DNA of 64,000 nucleotides from Aporrectodea caliginosa (GCA_020284085.1 JACEVL010000091.1:218501-282500), one strand, 5' to 3'. Positions 34,596 to 46,640 are shown, counted from the first letter of the stretch. Numbers and translations are program-made. Notes: generated by a model from the sequence alone, not told the origin.

Positions 34596-36689
34596 TCATA
34601 TTCGACTTGCAGACTTTCTTTATCAACAGGAACCAGATGACAGTAGATTCCTTTTGTGCATCGTCCAGCGCTCACTGGAAATTGAAGACCAAAGAGTGCA
34701 TTCAGTAAAGTTGACTTTCCAGAACTTTGAACTCCAATTATCGACAAGACAAATACCATTGCGTTGTTAGTCAATGTGTCTGACTTGATCTAAAACGGCC
34801 TTCAGCCAAGTTATTGCAATATTTGAAGTATTGCCGTCCATTAATTCCAGTGGCTGGCCAGCCAGAAGAAGTCTTGCCACGATTGAAGGGAAATTGCGAA
34901 TGACGTCCGTCGATAAAGAGTGGGTTTCCAGCTCCTCCTTCATTCGAATTTCTTCTGAGATTACGGCTTCGTACATCTGTCCATGCTCACGTAGAATATG
35001 CTCCAGACCAATGGCGCTGTTTGCAATTTGCAACTCCATTTTGAATAGTTTAACTTCTTCAGATTCCCTTTCATTTGCTTGTTGCGCTTGGTAGTTTTGT
35101 TTCTCTTTTTTATAATCTTCTATGATGTTCGATATAATAACTCGACTCCTTGCATCTAATTTTATCTTGCAAGAATTCAGGTAGTGCAAAAGAGTCTGAT
35201 CACGCAAACAATGAAATTTTACAGAAAATTTTATAGTTATTTCGTTTTGTTCACTAAGGCTGCGACATTGTATCTGTCTTTGTCGTCTTTTTTCTGTTTC
35301 CTTTTCTGCAATAAAATGTTCGTCTTGACTTTTATCTTGTGGCTTTCTTCGTTGTTCACGTTCAAGTTTTCCAATTTTTTCCCATGGTTCGCCTTGCAGC
35401 GGAAGTATCTTTGGTTTGCAATCCGGAGGTTGTTTCAGAACTAAATTGACTAATTCGTCTGCACTCTCTTTCGATTCGTATTCGATCTTGTCTTCATCAA
35501 GCAGAAACCCTGAATTCTTTCCTCTTCCGCTGACGTCGACATATGTGAGCAATTGGTTTGAATGTCCATGTTGTGGTTTGAAAAATTTGGAAATTGTTTT
35601 TCTCAAATCGTTCGTAATGTCAACATCGCTCATTTTTTCTCCGTCATTCCAGTCGTTATTCACTGCAGAAATTACACCATGACCACTAATATCATTCCAC
35701 AATTCGAAATCTGCTTCAACATCTTCATCAGGAGATTCAGATGAAAGATAGCAAACAATGATCTTTGTTTGTGACACGTCAACAGCCTTTAGAACAGTCT
35801 TGTACAATTCCTTAAACGATTCAAACGAATCTACCATAAAGACAACCAGAGTTGATGACTGGCACAGAAATTGCGTTTGCTTCGGATAATCTTTTGCATC
35901 TCCACGAAGATTTAGAACTGTTAATAGTTTACAGTTGAATTCTTGTTCAGTTGCTGTTGGTGACTGAAACCAAGCAGCTTCTATGGATCCGTTTGATACC
36001 AATCTCTTGGCAGATCCGTTTTGACAGTTTCTGTGAAAGAATGTATCGAGAGAGTTGAATTTGAGCAGATCGTTCACGAGTTTTGATTTGGATCTGTGCA
36101 GCTTAGGCCTACTAACGCGAATAAAAGATACGATTGGATTTTTTACGTCAACTAATGTGTCGTTCAAAGATTCTGAACCCTCTCGTATTCGATCTGGTAC
36201 TTCTGGAACTAGACTTCTTAGAGCCAAAAGCAGCAATGTAAATGAACCATTTCTAACATCTGGAAGCAATATCGGAAAACTTAACTTATTGGCAAACATT
36301 TTTTCAACCAGAACCTGTCTCAGAAAGTCGTCACAACAGTTCATTACAACAACCAACAAATCCATTGGATGCAATTTTCCTCTCTTAGCTTTAGTTTTAT
36401 TCGGTCTAACGATGTCTTTCTGCAGTGGTCTGACACCATCTGAATCGCACTGACCTTTCGTCTCTGTTTCGTTGTTACCTGTGTTGCTGAGACACTTGTT
36501 AATTTTTGTTGTGACTGAAACCACTGCCGTGGAATCGAACAAAAGAAGGTTCCTCACAATTTCTAGGCCAAATTGCTCTTGACAACCATTCTGAGAGTTT
36601 CCGCGCAACTTAATTGCGTCACTGAAAGAAAGTTTCTGTGGATAGTAGGCATTTAAGTTTAGGTTTTCCAGAAGATCTGTTGAAGCCAT
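34577..36689 (-). pseudogene. VLIG copy C: N-terminal region and P-loop only, 3'-truncated
   Basis: A 640-codon frame (36689-34767) carries the N-terminal and helical region. One extra base near 34775 throws it out of frame (…LDQVRHID, stop). The next frame (34774-34577) holds an intact P-loop, GVQSSGKSTLLNALFGLQF, and the start of the next strand (VEYDF), where homology stops. All of the G domain after that point and the whole C-terminal half are missing; the sequence passes straight into the upstream region of copy B. At 36104-36111 a 6-bp in-frame gain creates TAGGCCTA and turns 'VGNL' into 'VSRPKL'. No dispersed element sits at the junction, so unequal exchange between tandem copies is the simplest cause. 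Confidence 0.9.
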
Positions 36690-36940
36690 TCTTCACAGCG
36701 GAATAATATTATCTACAATTTCAAATGGTAGGATACATATAGCTAAGACAAGGTAATGATAGAATTGAAGAGGTTGTGAGATTCTGTGGCATAATTGCGC
36801 TCAAATAAGAAATCTGTTCAGCTTACTCGCTTTTCCTCCTTTTCTTCGCTCAATCATAACTCTTTGGTGCCTTTGAGAAATTGAAGTTTTATAATGTTGA
36901 GTAAAATACCGTTTGGTTTCGGAAGTTTCTATGACGTCAC
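36690..36940 (-). promoter_or_regulatory. Conserved upstream region of VLIG copy C, with CRE-like site
   Basis: Aligned with the upstream regions of A and B (ctacaatttcaa near the ATG, ggtttcggaagtttct far end). TGACGTCA lies at 36932-36939, about 245 bp upstream of the ATG. The octamer and its neighbourhood (tttctatgacgtca) are shared with copy B. Confidence 0.5.
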
Positions 36941-37009
36941 ATTGATGCTCTGAGTTTTTTTACTTGTTTGCGATTGACTGGGGGTTTTCAGCGCTTTTTA
37001 TAGAATTTT

Positions 37010-37245
37010 TGTGATTTAGGCATGTGGGGTGATGAGTAGCGGAGCGTGAGGCAGATGAGGGTGATTGAGTCACGGTCTTGGTGGAGGCGGTGAGAATATG
37101 CGGAATTCAGGAGAAGTTTGTTCCAGAGTTTAGCTGCAGAGTGGGATTTGGATTGGCTGGGGAACTTGAGGCGAGTAGTGACTGGAGACTGAAGTGAGCG
37201 AGATCTGGAGATGAACGGGTAGACCGTGGTGGCTGGATGGTGAAG
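37010..37245 (-). mobile_element. LINE ORF2 C-terminal fragment
   Basis: On the minus strand one reading frame gives SAAKLWNKLLLNSAYSH followed by a Leu/Ser-rich end, the 'LWN-x-L' signature of LINE C-termini. No RT core. Confidence 0.6.
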
Positions 37246-37254
37246 TTAATCGTT

Positions 37255-37440
37255 TAGTACACCGCTTTGTTCCGTTGTACGGTATACAAAACGCATGGCG
37301 ATGTCCGTGATATTCTATCCGTTCTAAAACTATCCGGGAATAAATAAATTTATCCCCCGAATGGAGTATACCGGTATAGAGTATCCGAGGGAAAACCCAT
37401 TTCCATCCCCCCATCGTGTAGAATCGTCCCCAATGTAAAT
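37255..37440 (-). mobile_element. Partial copy of the 20.3-kb MITE
   Basis: The reverse complement shares 'gatggggg', 'cggatactctatacc', 'gggggataaa' and 'cccggatag' in the same order as 20560-20670. Terminal repeats are incomplete. Confidence 0.65.
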
Positions 37441-37755
37441 ATTCACGGGTGTAGGGCAGTATTGAAAATGAGTATAATTGATATATCATTGCTGCAATCA
37501 AGATCCAAAACCAGAAATAGGTCAAGCAAGCGACTCTAAGTGTTCTAAGCAAATCAAACCGAAATTACATTAGGAAGAATAACTACACGAGGAAACTACT
37601 TTCTTCACCTTATCTTAAGAAGGGTTTTGGAAAAAGACAGTATAACGTTGTCGCTGAAACATTTCTCAATATGCCTTCGCATTTCTGAAGGATCACCGAA
37701 GTCAACATCTAGCGTGGCTCAACCTGAAGCAATCTAATAGTTACATGCAGTTGCG
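37441..37755. other. No gene recognised
   Basis: No supported coding frame or repeat. Confidence 0.4.
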
Positions 37756-38275
37756 TACAGCCCAAATGAAAACGTCCTCTTTGCTGCTGGCAGGGAGTAC
37801 TTTAACATGTAGGTTCCCGATGAAAATCTGGAGAGAGTGCAAAGGAGAGCTACAAAATGATTTAGGGCTACAAAGATTTGAGCTATGAAGAAAGATTGAA
37901 ATGGTGTGGAATAACAACATTGGAGTGAAGCAGGGGCATAGGCGATCTATTGACGCGTACAAGATTATCACTGGTAAGGAATCACAGTGGGAGAAGTTGT
38001 TTGAATTAGCTTTGAATAAGACAACTCTGGAACACAGGTATATATTATTTAAGAAACCGAAAGGAACATTAGGGTAGAAATTCTTCAGTGAAAGAGTTGA
38101 AAATTTGTAGAAGGCTTCGATGATAGTACACTGCCTCAGTGGACACTATCACAGCTATCAAGGAAGCTAGGAAAGCATGACTACTAATCATTTTCCACGT
38201 TAATCTGCGCTGGTTTTAACATAGACTAAACGTCTTCTGAACCACTTAAAACCCTTGTTATGCTATGTTACCCCT
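37756..38275 (+). mobile_element. Degraded LINE C-terminus and tail
   Basis: Across several frames the plus strand reads LERVQRRATK, then GYKDLSYEERLKWCGI, then RGIGDLL and TGKESQWEK-like blocks. This is the conserved LINE stretch that follows the RT thumb. Stops and shifts are frequent. From 38231 a second LINE tail type follows (cttctgaaccacttaaaac with tgtta repeats), as at 1373-1506. Confidence 0.65.
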
Positions 38276-38282
38276 AAACCCG

Positions 38283-38325
38283 TAAACCCCTCCCCAGTAG
38301 CGTCACGCTACTGGGGAGGGGTTTA
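38283..38325. repeat. Perfect hairpin, 20-bp arms, 3-base loop
   Basis: The left arm TAAACCCCTCCCCAGTAGCG (38283-38302) and its exact reverse complement (38306-38325) are separated by only tca. No similar copy is visible elsewhere in the window. Confidence 0.95.
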
Positions 38326-38897
<572 letters not shown>

Positions 38898-38904
38898 TAA
38901 AACC

Positions 38905-38985
38905 TATTTCTTCTCTCGGGGTCTCTCGCACTGGGAGCGCTACTGAATGGCCACGACTCTTACTAATTACATTACATTACATATC
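38905..38985 (+). mobile_element. SINE/LINE 3' tail with attac repeats
   Basis: CACTGGGAGCGCTACTGAATGG followed by ttac/attac repeats matches the 3' ends at 8160-8229 and 29518-29570. Only the tail is recognised; the (CT)n run adjoins it. Confidence 0.55.
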
Positions 38986-39014
38986 ATGCAATAGCATTAA
39001 CATTTTCTGACTGA

Positions 39015-39540
39015 AAAATGTTATTGGCTAACAATAGTGTTAGCAGAAGATGTAATTGTAATTGTAAATTACGACAATTTTCATAGCATCGTCGGTAGCA
39101 ACTACTTCTACGGTGCTTTACAAAGTCGACAAGTCCTATGACATGAGATCGCGAACCTCATTCTTTGGCTCAGCAGTATCCATGCCAATGATGAAAGGGT
39201 ATACTCTAATTTGTCCACCCTACGTGAGTACGAACACCTGAAATATTTTGACTAACTATGAATTTGAGCTGCAGCGGTGATCAAATCCCGCCGACGTAGG
39301 CCTATTTGCGTCCGCAACTAATATACAAATTCACCTTCGGGTTCCTGGTCCACTAGCCTGGAACATCCTTCCTGCACCTAATTAGTAGACCAAAGTCTTC
39401 GTGTTTTTTAGTTAAACATTTACTTGCTTTTGCGGTAACAGTTGGCAGTTTAAAGCACCTTAGAAGCTACATAAATTGTCGTAATTTACAATTACAATTG
39501 CACCGACTGTAGCAAATAGCCAATAATATCTTTCATGCAT
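39015..39540. mobile_element. Foldback/MITE-like element with ~70-bp inverted ends
   Basis: The left arm (about 39019-39090: ttattggcta ... aattgtaattgtaaattacg) is matched in reverse at about 39468-39535 (cgtaatttacaattacaatt ... tagccaataa). The interior of about 380 bp has no coding frame and holds one TAGGCCTA (39297). Flanking duplication not resolved. Confidence 0.65.
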
Positions 39541-40085
39541 ATTAAGGTGCTTCTTAAGCCCGAAATTGAAAAATCTTGTTTTGGTCGTTTCTTTGAGTTC
39601 TAAATGCAGTGGTTAAATTGCTCATCCAGAGGTGGCGGATCATAAAGTAAGTAAGTAAGTATAAGTAAGTATATCCTTTATTATACCAATTGCTAACCGC
39701 ATTTTGGTTTACAAGAGAATCACATTTATGTGTTAGGCGAACCTAACATGTCATAAACGTTTTGGTGTGCTATCTATCCTCGGCATTAAACGCATGCATA
39801 AATCATCCGTAATATAAATGTTTCTTACCTGTCGAATCGATAAACGATATTCGTCGCATGAATAAACATAAAAATGTGTGAAAAACAATGCATATCTTCG
39901 ATAACTGCTGAAGGGCGCTTAAATTCTTTACTCATTATTGTCTATAGAAAATGACATTGCAAGACGCTCTCGTTTGACGAAACTGTACGTGAACAGGTTG
40001 CTAGAAAAACCAGGATTTGGAATTTTTTAAATGTATGATGAAATATAAAATTATATTCTCATAAGTGTTTCCGTGTCAAGTCTAG
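39541..40085. other. No gene recognised; short taag repeat
   Basis: A short taag/agta repeat lies at 39645-39672. Nothing coding recognised. Confidence 0.45.
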
Positions 40086-40097
40086 TAGTTGCAAAGG

Positions 40098-40787
40098 TAG
40101 ACGGACATAATCCTGCCTAGACATGATCTCTCCGGACATAATCCCCCGGACGCAATTTCCCCGGACATAATCCCCAGGCTTGGACATAATCCCTCAGGTT
40201 AGATATAATGACCCGAGCATCATCCTAGTAAGATGGATAAACTTATACATTATATCCAGAAACACCTATTAGAATACTTCTTGATTCCACTGGAAAAGTT
40301 TGTTATACCATGCAGTTGGCCTATATTTGTCCAAAGTTGTTACAAGCAAAGGCAAAGTACCAATTAGTTATTTGGGCAAAACATTAAATTATAAAATGTG
40401 TCCAATTCAGCGCAGAGTATCCTCCATGGATGTTGTTCCATCTCGCCGTTGTTTTATCTCGCCGACCATTCGTTCATTGTAAATTTAATTTTAGAAGTGA
40501 GCGACATTAACAGGACTTAAGTTAATAGGTAAACGACACTAACAGTCTTACCTTTGGAATTCAATGATGATAACAAGTCTTAAGTTTAGAGCTGCTTGAC
40601 ATTAACCTGTCTTAAGTCTATACCTTAACGACATTAACGAGCTGACACAACGAAAAAAACTGGGCAATTGAATTAAGGTTTATCAAATAAATGCAGAAAA
40701 AGACTAATTGCACAGAGGGATTATGTCCGGGAGGTTATGTTCATCGTAAAATCGGGGGATTATGTCCGGAGATTATGCCCTGCGACC
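40098..40787. mobile_element. Element with GGACATAATCCCC terminal arrays and 11-bp flanking repeats
   Basis: The left end has several copies of GGACATAATCCCC and variants (about 40102-40200). The right end has the reverse complement (GGGGATTATGTCCGG) at about 40720-40780. Both sides are flanked by AGTTGCAAAGG (40087-40097 and 40788-40798). The 690-bp element has no transposase frame. Long flanking duplications of 9-11 bp fit Mutator-like or foldback elements; the assignment is open. Same architecture as 43175-46003. Confidence 0.7.
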
Positions 40788-40798
40788 AGTTGCAAAGG

Positions 40799-41140
40799 GG
40801 CCTCATAACAATTCAAGCTTCAGGGCCTAAAAAATGTAGATCGCCTATGCGTAGCGAGAGGTTAAGAGACCGTTCCCGCCCAGAATATAGATTGATAGGG
40901 TGAGTAGAACCGCCTTGGCTGTGACCTGCATCGGAGGAAAGATCAGGATTTGAACCTGTGCGACCGGGAGGGAGAACAACGATAAGTTCACGAGGATGGA
41001 GTTTGCGGTTCCCACTTCAGCGATCCGGGATAGCACCCGGAAAGGGGATAGCGACCACCACAGTAGGCCTATACCGTTTGTCTGTAGCGATCGCATTGGC
41101 TTCGACTCTCTTCATTTTCACCCAATTTACAGAACTGATC
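40799..41140. other. No gene recognised
   Basis: The minus strand near 40940-40975 has a B-box-like GGTTCAAATCC, possibly a SINE remnant. No protein gene is supported. Confidence 0.35.
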
Positions 41141-41225
41141 GGCCGAGATCAATCTCCACCGCCGCCAGTTTGCATGCGTGACACGCCATTTGAGGACCCC
41201 GTGTAATGTAATGTAACGTAAATCT
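41141..41225 (+). mobile_element. LINE/SINE 3' tail with gtaat repeats
   Basis: Ends in tgtaatgtaatgtaacgtaa after a GC-rich segment; this is the usual short-repeat tail of the non-LTR elements here. The body is not recognised. Confidence 0.4.
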
Positions 41226-41570
41226 TCGAAAATTTCAACGCGTCGACAAAAACCACGTGAGAGAACCAGTTTAATCGCGAGACCCTACTATCCCGAGATT
41301 AAAACCTCAGGAGTAGGCTACCATCGCCATTAGGCTACCATCCCCATTACACCTATATATATGTATACGCCTACCCCTAACAGAGGCCTGTATCATCATT
41401 CAGTCAGGTTAATACAGTAAACAATAATTAGGGTCTTATGAATCCAGCAAACTTCCTGTGGGAAACGCTTGCAGTCTTATTACCAGATAATTACAATATT
41501 TATGGATGTATAAGCATAGGTCTATAAGCGGTATAAGTGATCTTCTTTAATTATTATAATAAATTATTAT

Positions 41571-41617
41571 TGTCGTAAACATGGCTGCTCCTTCAAAGGA
41601 GCCAAGTTTACGACAGC
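41571..41617. repeat. Hairpin, imperfect ~22-bp arms
   Basis: TGTCGTAAAC plus ggctgctcctt is mirrored by aaggagcc plus GTTTACGACA, followed by an AT-rich stretch to about 41740. Confidence 0.8.
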
Positions 41618-41740
41618 AGTTATATATATAAATTATGTATATTATATATAAAAATATATTATATATAATTATATAATTTATAATTATGTAATTTAAATAT
41701 ATTTTATTTGCATATATAGACTATATAATTTATGAAGTAA

Positions 41741-42165
41741 AAAAGTAGCGTAACTAAAACCGTAAAACGCCCATAGAGGGAAAATGTTCGATATGAAACC
41801 ACAGTCTAGGCCTACTACTAAAAAAATCAGCCTTTAACGTTAGCAAACCGTGCATGGGTCGCTACTGTGTTTGCCTTTCACCGTAAAGTACGTCCAGGGT
41901 TCAAACCCGCTGCCCTTTGTGAAAATTTACAATGTGCCACCAAGTCATAAAATCCTCATGAGAATTATTTTCTTTTTTACGGGTTTACAGCTTACAGAGG
42001 TCTATGCCATCGTATAAAGTCTTGACATGCAAAGTAAAAGTGAAATATATAGACGTTTTGTTTGTCTTTCTCCTGCAGTTAATAATTATTATATTATATC
42101 GACGTCAGCGCACGATTACTGTAGAAATGATTCTGTTAACGTGCGTCCGTGCGTCCATGACGCGT
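41741..42165. other. No gene recognised; possible SINE head
   Basis: At 41850-41930 a plus-strand B-box-like AGGGTTCAAACCC occurs in a tRNA-like setting, possibly a SINE head. No coding frame is supported. Confidence 0.4.
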
Positions 42166-42169
42166 ATTA

Positions 42170-42965
42170 GTAGATCCTACAGTGCTACGGGTCCAATGCT
42201 TTTTAGGAGCCAATAGAATGACGAGTTATAAATAGCGTGACCTCGTTTATGCTTTAGCCGATATTGCTGATAAAATGGCTACCGAGGATGCAGTCCGATT
42301 TCGGGCGAACATTTGGTATCAGGGTGCGTAAGTTTATAGGCGTTTTAGGGTATCTTTGGCATGCTGCGCGGAAGGTGCCATGTTTCTAATGACGACACTA
42401 ACCCTAACCCTGACCCTAACCAACCCTGACGACGCCTAAACTCTTACCCTAACCAACTCTGAACGCTTCCGAACCGACATTGAGGTCGCGATAAACCTAC
42501 GCATCCCGATCCTAAATGTTTTATTACCCGATTTCGAACTCCGTACGAAGACTTAATCATACTGCGACGTGGGAGTCGGTTAGGGTCAGGGTTAGGGTTA
42601 GTGTCGTCATTAGAAAATATTATACCATGCCAAAAGATACCGTATAACGGCATTAAACTGATGCGGGTTTTGAACTAATAATTTAATGACCTCATCCTCG
42701 GCGTACCAACAAAACTTTGGTGTCAATAAAAAGCCTTCGGTGATGTATGGGTGTTTAGGCTAACCGGTGATACATATGCCCATTTGGTCAGTTGAAAGTA
42801 ACCACTATCACGTAGTTGAGGGGTTTGTCAAGACTTACTATCGGCTGAAGCCAAACGAGGTAACGCTATTTATAACATGTCATTCTATTGGCTCCTAAAA
42901 ATGCATTGGACCCGTAGCACTGTAGGATATACTAATACGCGTCCGGGACTCCAAAATTTTGAAGC
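42170..42965. mobile_element. Long foldback element with telomere-like repeats in both arms
   Basis: Outer arms: about 42170-42275 (acgcgtattag, ctacagtgctacgggtccaa, ggagccaatagaatgac) and the reverse complement at about 42835-42955. Inner arms: 42335-42425 and 42580-42650 share 'ctaatgacgacactaaccct' in inverted orientation and carry (CCCTAA) and (TTAGGG)-like copies. The element is close to an 800-bp palindrome, without a coding frame. Confidence 0.8.
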
Positions 42966-43174
42966 TGGGCGCAGACAAATAAAGGTGTTTCGTCCAAGTT
43001 GTGAATGAATACATAAATAAATTAACGATGTGTCCAAGGGACGCTAAAAAATACCTAGTGTTATTGTCTCACTGACCCACTGCGTGCGTTGCGTACACTG
43101 ACCTCTAGGCCTATGCACATAGGCGTAGCTACATTCAGGCACGAGGAGGCAGTTGCCATCTCTTCCTTTTTTAT

Positions 43175-46003
43175 GAGTCTAGGACAATTCCCCTGACAAT
43201 TCCCCGGTCAATTCCCCCCGGACAATTCCCCCGGCGTTTCAATAGGACAATTCCCCCCGGACAATTCCCCCTACATATATATATATATAATTATTATCAA
43301 AAAATAATTACATATATTTTATATTATTATATAATTATATTTGTGCATATAAATTATATAATATATAATTAAATTAATATAATTAATTATATTAATATAT
43401 AATAATATATATATATTATAATTCAATTTATAATTAATAATATATATAATAACAATATAATTAAATTATTATTATATAATAATAATTATTGTAATTAATC
43501 AATAACAATATAATTAATTATTATAAAATTATATGATATTAATAATATTAATATATATTTTTATATATTATTAAATATTAATATAATTATATAAATGCCT
43601 ATGTATATGTGTATATATTATATTATATATGTAATTTAATAATTATATATTATATAATAATTACATAATTATAATAATTAATATAATATATTAATATAAT
43701 ATATTATACATATAATTATAATAAATAATTAATATACTTATTAGTGATATTAATTATTATTACATATTATATATTATTTTAATAATTATATTACTATATT
43801 AATTAATTATATTATAGTTATAATTTATTATATTAATAATTATAATTATATATATAATATATACACAATTATAATATTATATATTAATAATTATAATTAT
43901 AATTATGATATATTATTATATATTATTAATAATATATAATATTTAATATAAATATTATTTATATTAATATAATTAATTATATTAATTTAATCTATATTAT
44001 AAGGCTTACTTTGTTTACGTTTTCCTTCTGTTTGTTTGTATGTTTGTTTGTCCGTTTTGAAAGGTTCCGAAACGGAACGCTTTAGCGATTTGAAAAATCG
44101 CACGAAACGTTATTACGCCACGTCTACATCAACGCGACTATTTTAAGCTCGCAATTTTATTTAAACGCTGACATATGGACATTTTAAACTTCAAAATTAT
44201 GAGCCTACCTTAATACCAATAACGGAGGTCATTAATATGCATATTTTAACCTCGCTTGAGCGGCGTGACGTAAGAGAAATGTTGTATTACGTCACGCGTA
44301 AATCAGGCGCAATCGAAATAAAACACGGGCTCCGTTCCGAAAAATTACGAGCTATAATTACTATAATAATTACTATAATTTTCAACTCATTATTTACTTT
44401 AAATTCCGATATAGCCTACGGAAATGTCTAATTTCGACGCGTTCAATTATTCAAGCGCCTTAAAATCTATGTGAAGCCCGTTTTCTCGCAACCAATAACG
44501 ATGCCCGTTAATTTCTAATAAGAAATTTCCAAGGGCCATTTTCTAGGTCATCTCAACTAAAAACTCACCATTGCAACTCTTTGCCGATGCAACATTTTTA
44601 ACGAACGTTCTGAACCCAACTATTTTCAGTTCAAAATTTAATTTCAGTTCCGATATATGGACATTTTTAGTTGATTTGCAAACCCATCAAACGGCAATGA
44701 TGGATTACGCTAGAGCTACACGATAGGCTCGATAGGTGGTGCAGTAAGCGGACATTAGGGTCTAAATTGAAATGCGAAGTCGCTACTGTCGCTTACAAAA
44801 ACATTAAATTCAAGTGCTAAACGGGGCAGCACTGCAGGCACAGGTAATTAAATTCAAATACACGGGGAAACTATTTTCACCTCTAAAATCGTTGCAAATC
44901 AAAATATGTGGAAAAAGCGGCGTTTTTTGAAAAATAAAAAAACGGTAAAAACGAAAAAACGGAGAAGAAAATAAATTTGACTTTTCTACATCTTTTACTG
45001 CATTTTAAAATTAAAAACCTTGATTACACAATTTAATTTTAATCAGCAAATAACATAACTTTATTAGTAAACACCAAGTAACAGTAATAAACAACAATTA
45101 TTTTCTTTTTCCTTAAGTTTGGTTTAAAAAGAAATTGAGAAATTAAAAAATATTGAAATCTTTTCAAATTTAAATTGTATACATAAGTCCAAATAAATCC
45201 AAGCTGATATAAGCAATAAAAAACTAAACTTTGTAAGTACAGAGTGTAGGCCTACTTAATTACAAATTGTAGGTCGACTAAAATCAATTCTGACTTATAT
45301 AACAACTTGATATGGAGTAATATCCGTCAGCTTATCAGTCAATCAGATATTACTGAAGTACAAAGACAACATTTTGGATAACTTAGAAATTCAAATAACT
45401 TTTATAAATTTTATTTCCTGTACAGTGCTGTTTATTTCTCAACTGATGACACTAAATAGTGACGTAAATAAGATGAATACTTGAAAGGAATTGGGAGACA
45501 ACGTAAGGGATATCAGACAAAAATAAAATTAAACAAATAGTAACAGAGAGTTAATAAATAAATAAAGTTACATACAAAAATAAAAAACGAAAAAAAAAAG
45601 AGACGAGAAATAAAACGAAAAAAACGACGTTTTTGGGAAAATAATAAAAAACGAAAAAAACGTTTTTTACAACTATGGGGGAAACTATTTTCACCTCTAA
45701 ATATCGTTGCCATTCAGATACGTTGACATTTCAAATATTTGAAGCCCTTCATATATATAGTAAGTTAAGTAGACTTTATTTGCAGCCGTTAAAAATTACG
45801 CATGAGGAAAAACCCGGGCAAAGCCGGGTAAAAAATGCTAGTTATATATAATTTATATGCACAAATATAATTATATAATAATATAAAATATATGTAATTA
45901 TTTTATAAAAATTATTATATATTATATGTAGGGAGGAATTGTCCTGGGGGATTGTCCTATTGAAACGCCCGGGGGAATTGTCCGGGGGGAATTGTCCGGA
46001 ACC
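43175..46003. mobile_element. Element with GGACAATTCCCC terminal arrays, AT-rich interior, split by a Helitron
   Basis: The left end (43180-43275) carries several ggacaattcccc copies and 'ggcgtttcaataggacaatt'; the right end (45928-45998) carries their reverse complement. CCTTTTTTAT flanks both sides (43165-43174 and 46004-46013), a 10-bp duplication. The interior 43276-43990 plus 45842-45925 is almost pure A/T, and its two ends are also inverted copies of each other. Without the Helitron the element would be about 980 bp. Same type as 40098-40787. Confidence 0.75.
43991..45841 (+). mobile_element. Non-autonomous Helitron 1
   Basis: Starts with TCTATATTATAAGGC and ends with a GC-rich hairpin (ACCCGGGCAAAGCCGGGT), a short A-run and CTAG. 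It is inserted between A (43990) and T (45842). TC start, CTAG end, the subterminal hairpin and A/T target without duplication are the Helitron hallmarks. No Rep/helicase frame. A 64-codon frame at 44237-44431 is repeated exactly in Helitron 2 but has no known motif. An internal ~810-bp section lies between two copies of 'gggaaactattttcacctct' (near 44865 and 45678) and is absent from Helitron 2. Confidence 0.88.
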
Positions 46004-46013
46004 CCTTTTTTAT

Positions 46014-46469
46014 ATACGGGAACCTCGACTGACTACTGACCCCAATGACCAGAAGCCCAGGATTATGCCAATCATTATGGTCTGTGAAGTTGCCTCCTCT
46101 TGAATTTAAGTCTCGCTACGTACCTGCCTATACATGCAATGACTATGCATAATATATATATATAAATATATATAATTATTATATATATACAATGACCTAT
46201 TAAAGAAAATTTAATTTCGTTGTTGGGTATACTGATGTGTGTACACTGGGTGTACAATTAATTGTAAACCCCGAAATGGCAAGCGCTTTCCTTTTCAAAC
46301 CTCTGCAGGCCTATACCGGATGGCGGAGCTGACGAACTTACTGACCCGTCGGAAACGAGAAAAGTACATCTCAATATTATTGTTATTGTGCAGACCTATA
46401 CACTTAATATAGGCCTAGCGCATTTTGAGTAGGCCTAACTCTCAAAGGCGCTGTAGGCCTATACGTGTC
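46014..46469. other. No gene recognised
   Basis: Contains three TAGGCCTA within 50 bp (46410, 46430, 46454). Nothing coding recognised. Confidence 0.5.
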
Positions 46470-46640
46470 ATTGTGTTGCGCTGGCTTTCGAGATGCTTGT
46501 CCCAATCATCAACAATAACATTTCTTGCGGACATTTAGCGTTGACTTTCACGCATTTCTAGTTACTCGAGAAAACAATTATCTCTTTCAACACGGGCTAG
46601 GGGTTAGTACGTAGGAGCGTCCTATTATTACAAAGATAAG
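46470..46640. repeat. Dispersed repeat, copy 2 (see 22905-23076)
   Basis: Shares ttgcgctggc, tttctagttactcgagaaaa and agtacgtaggag with copy 1 in the same order. Confidence 0.75.

Noticed and set aside
43276..43990. AT-rich origin or scaffold region
   Set aside because: It is the interior of a terminal-repeat element, with its ends mirrored beyond the Helitron.
44237..44431. 64-codon frame repeated identically at 47730-47924
   Set aside because: Identity follows from both copies being in near-identical Helitrons; no known motif.
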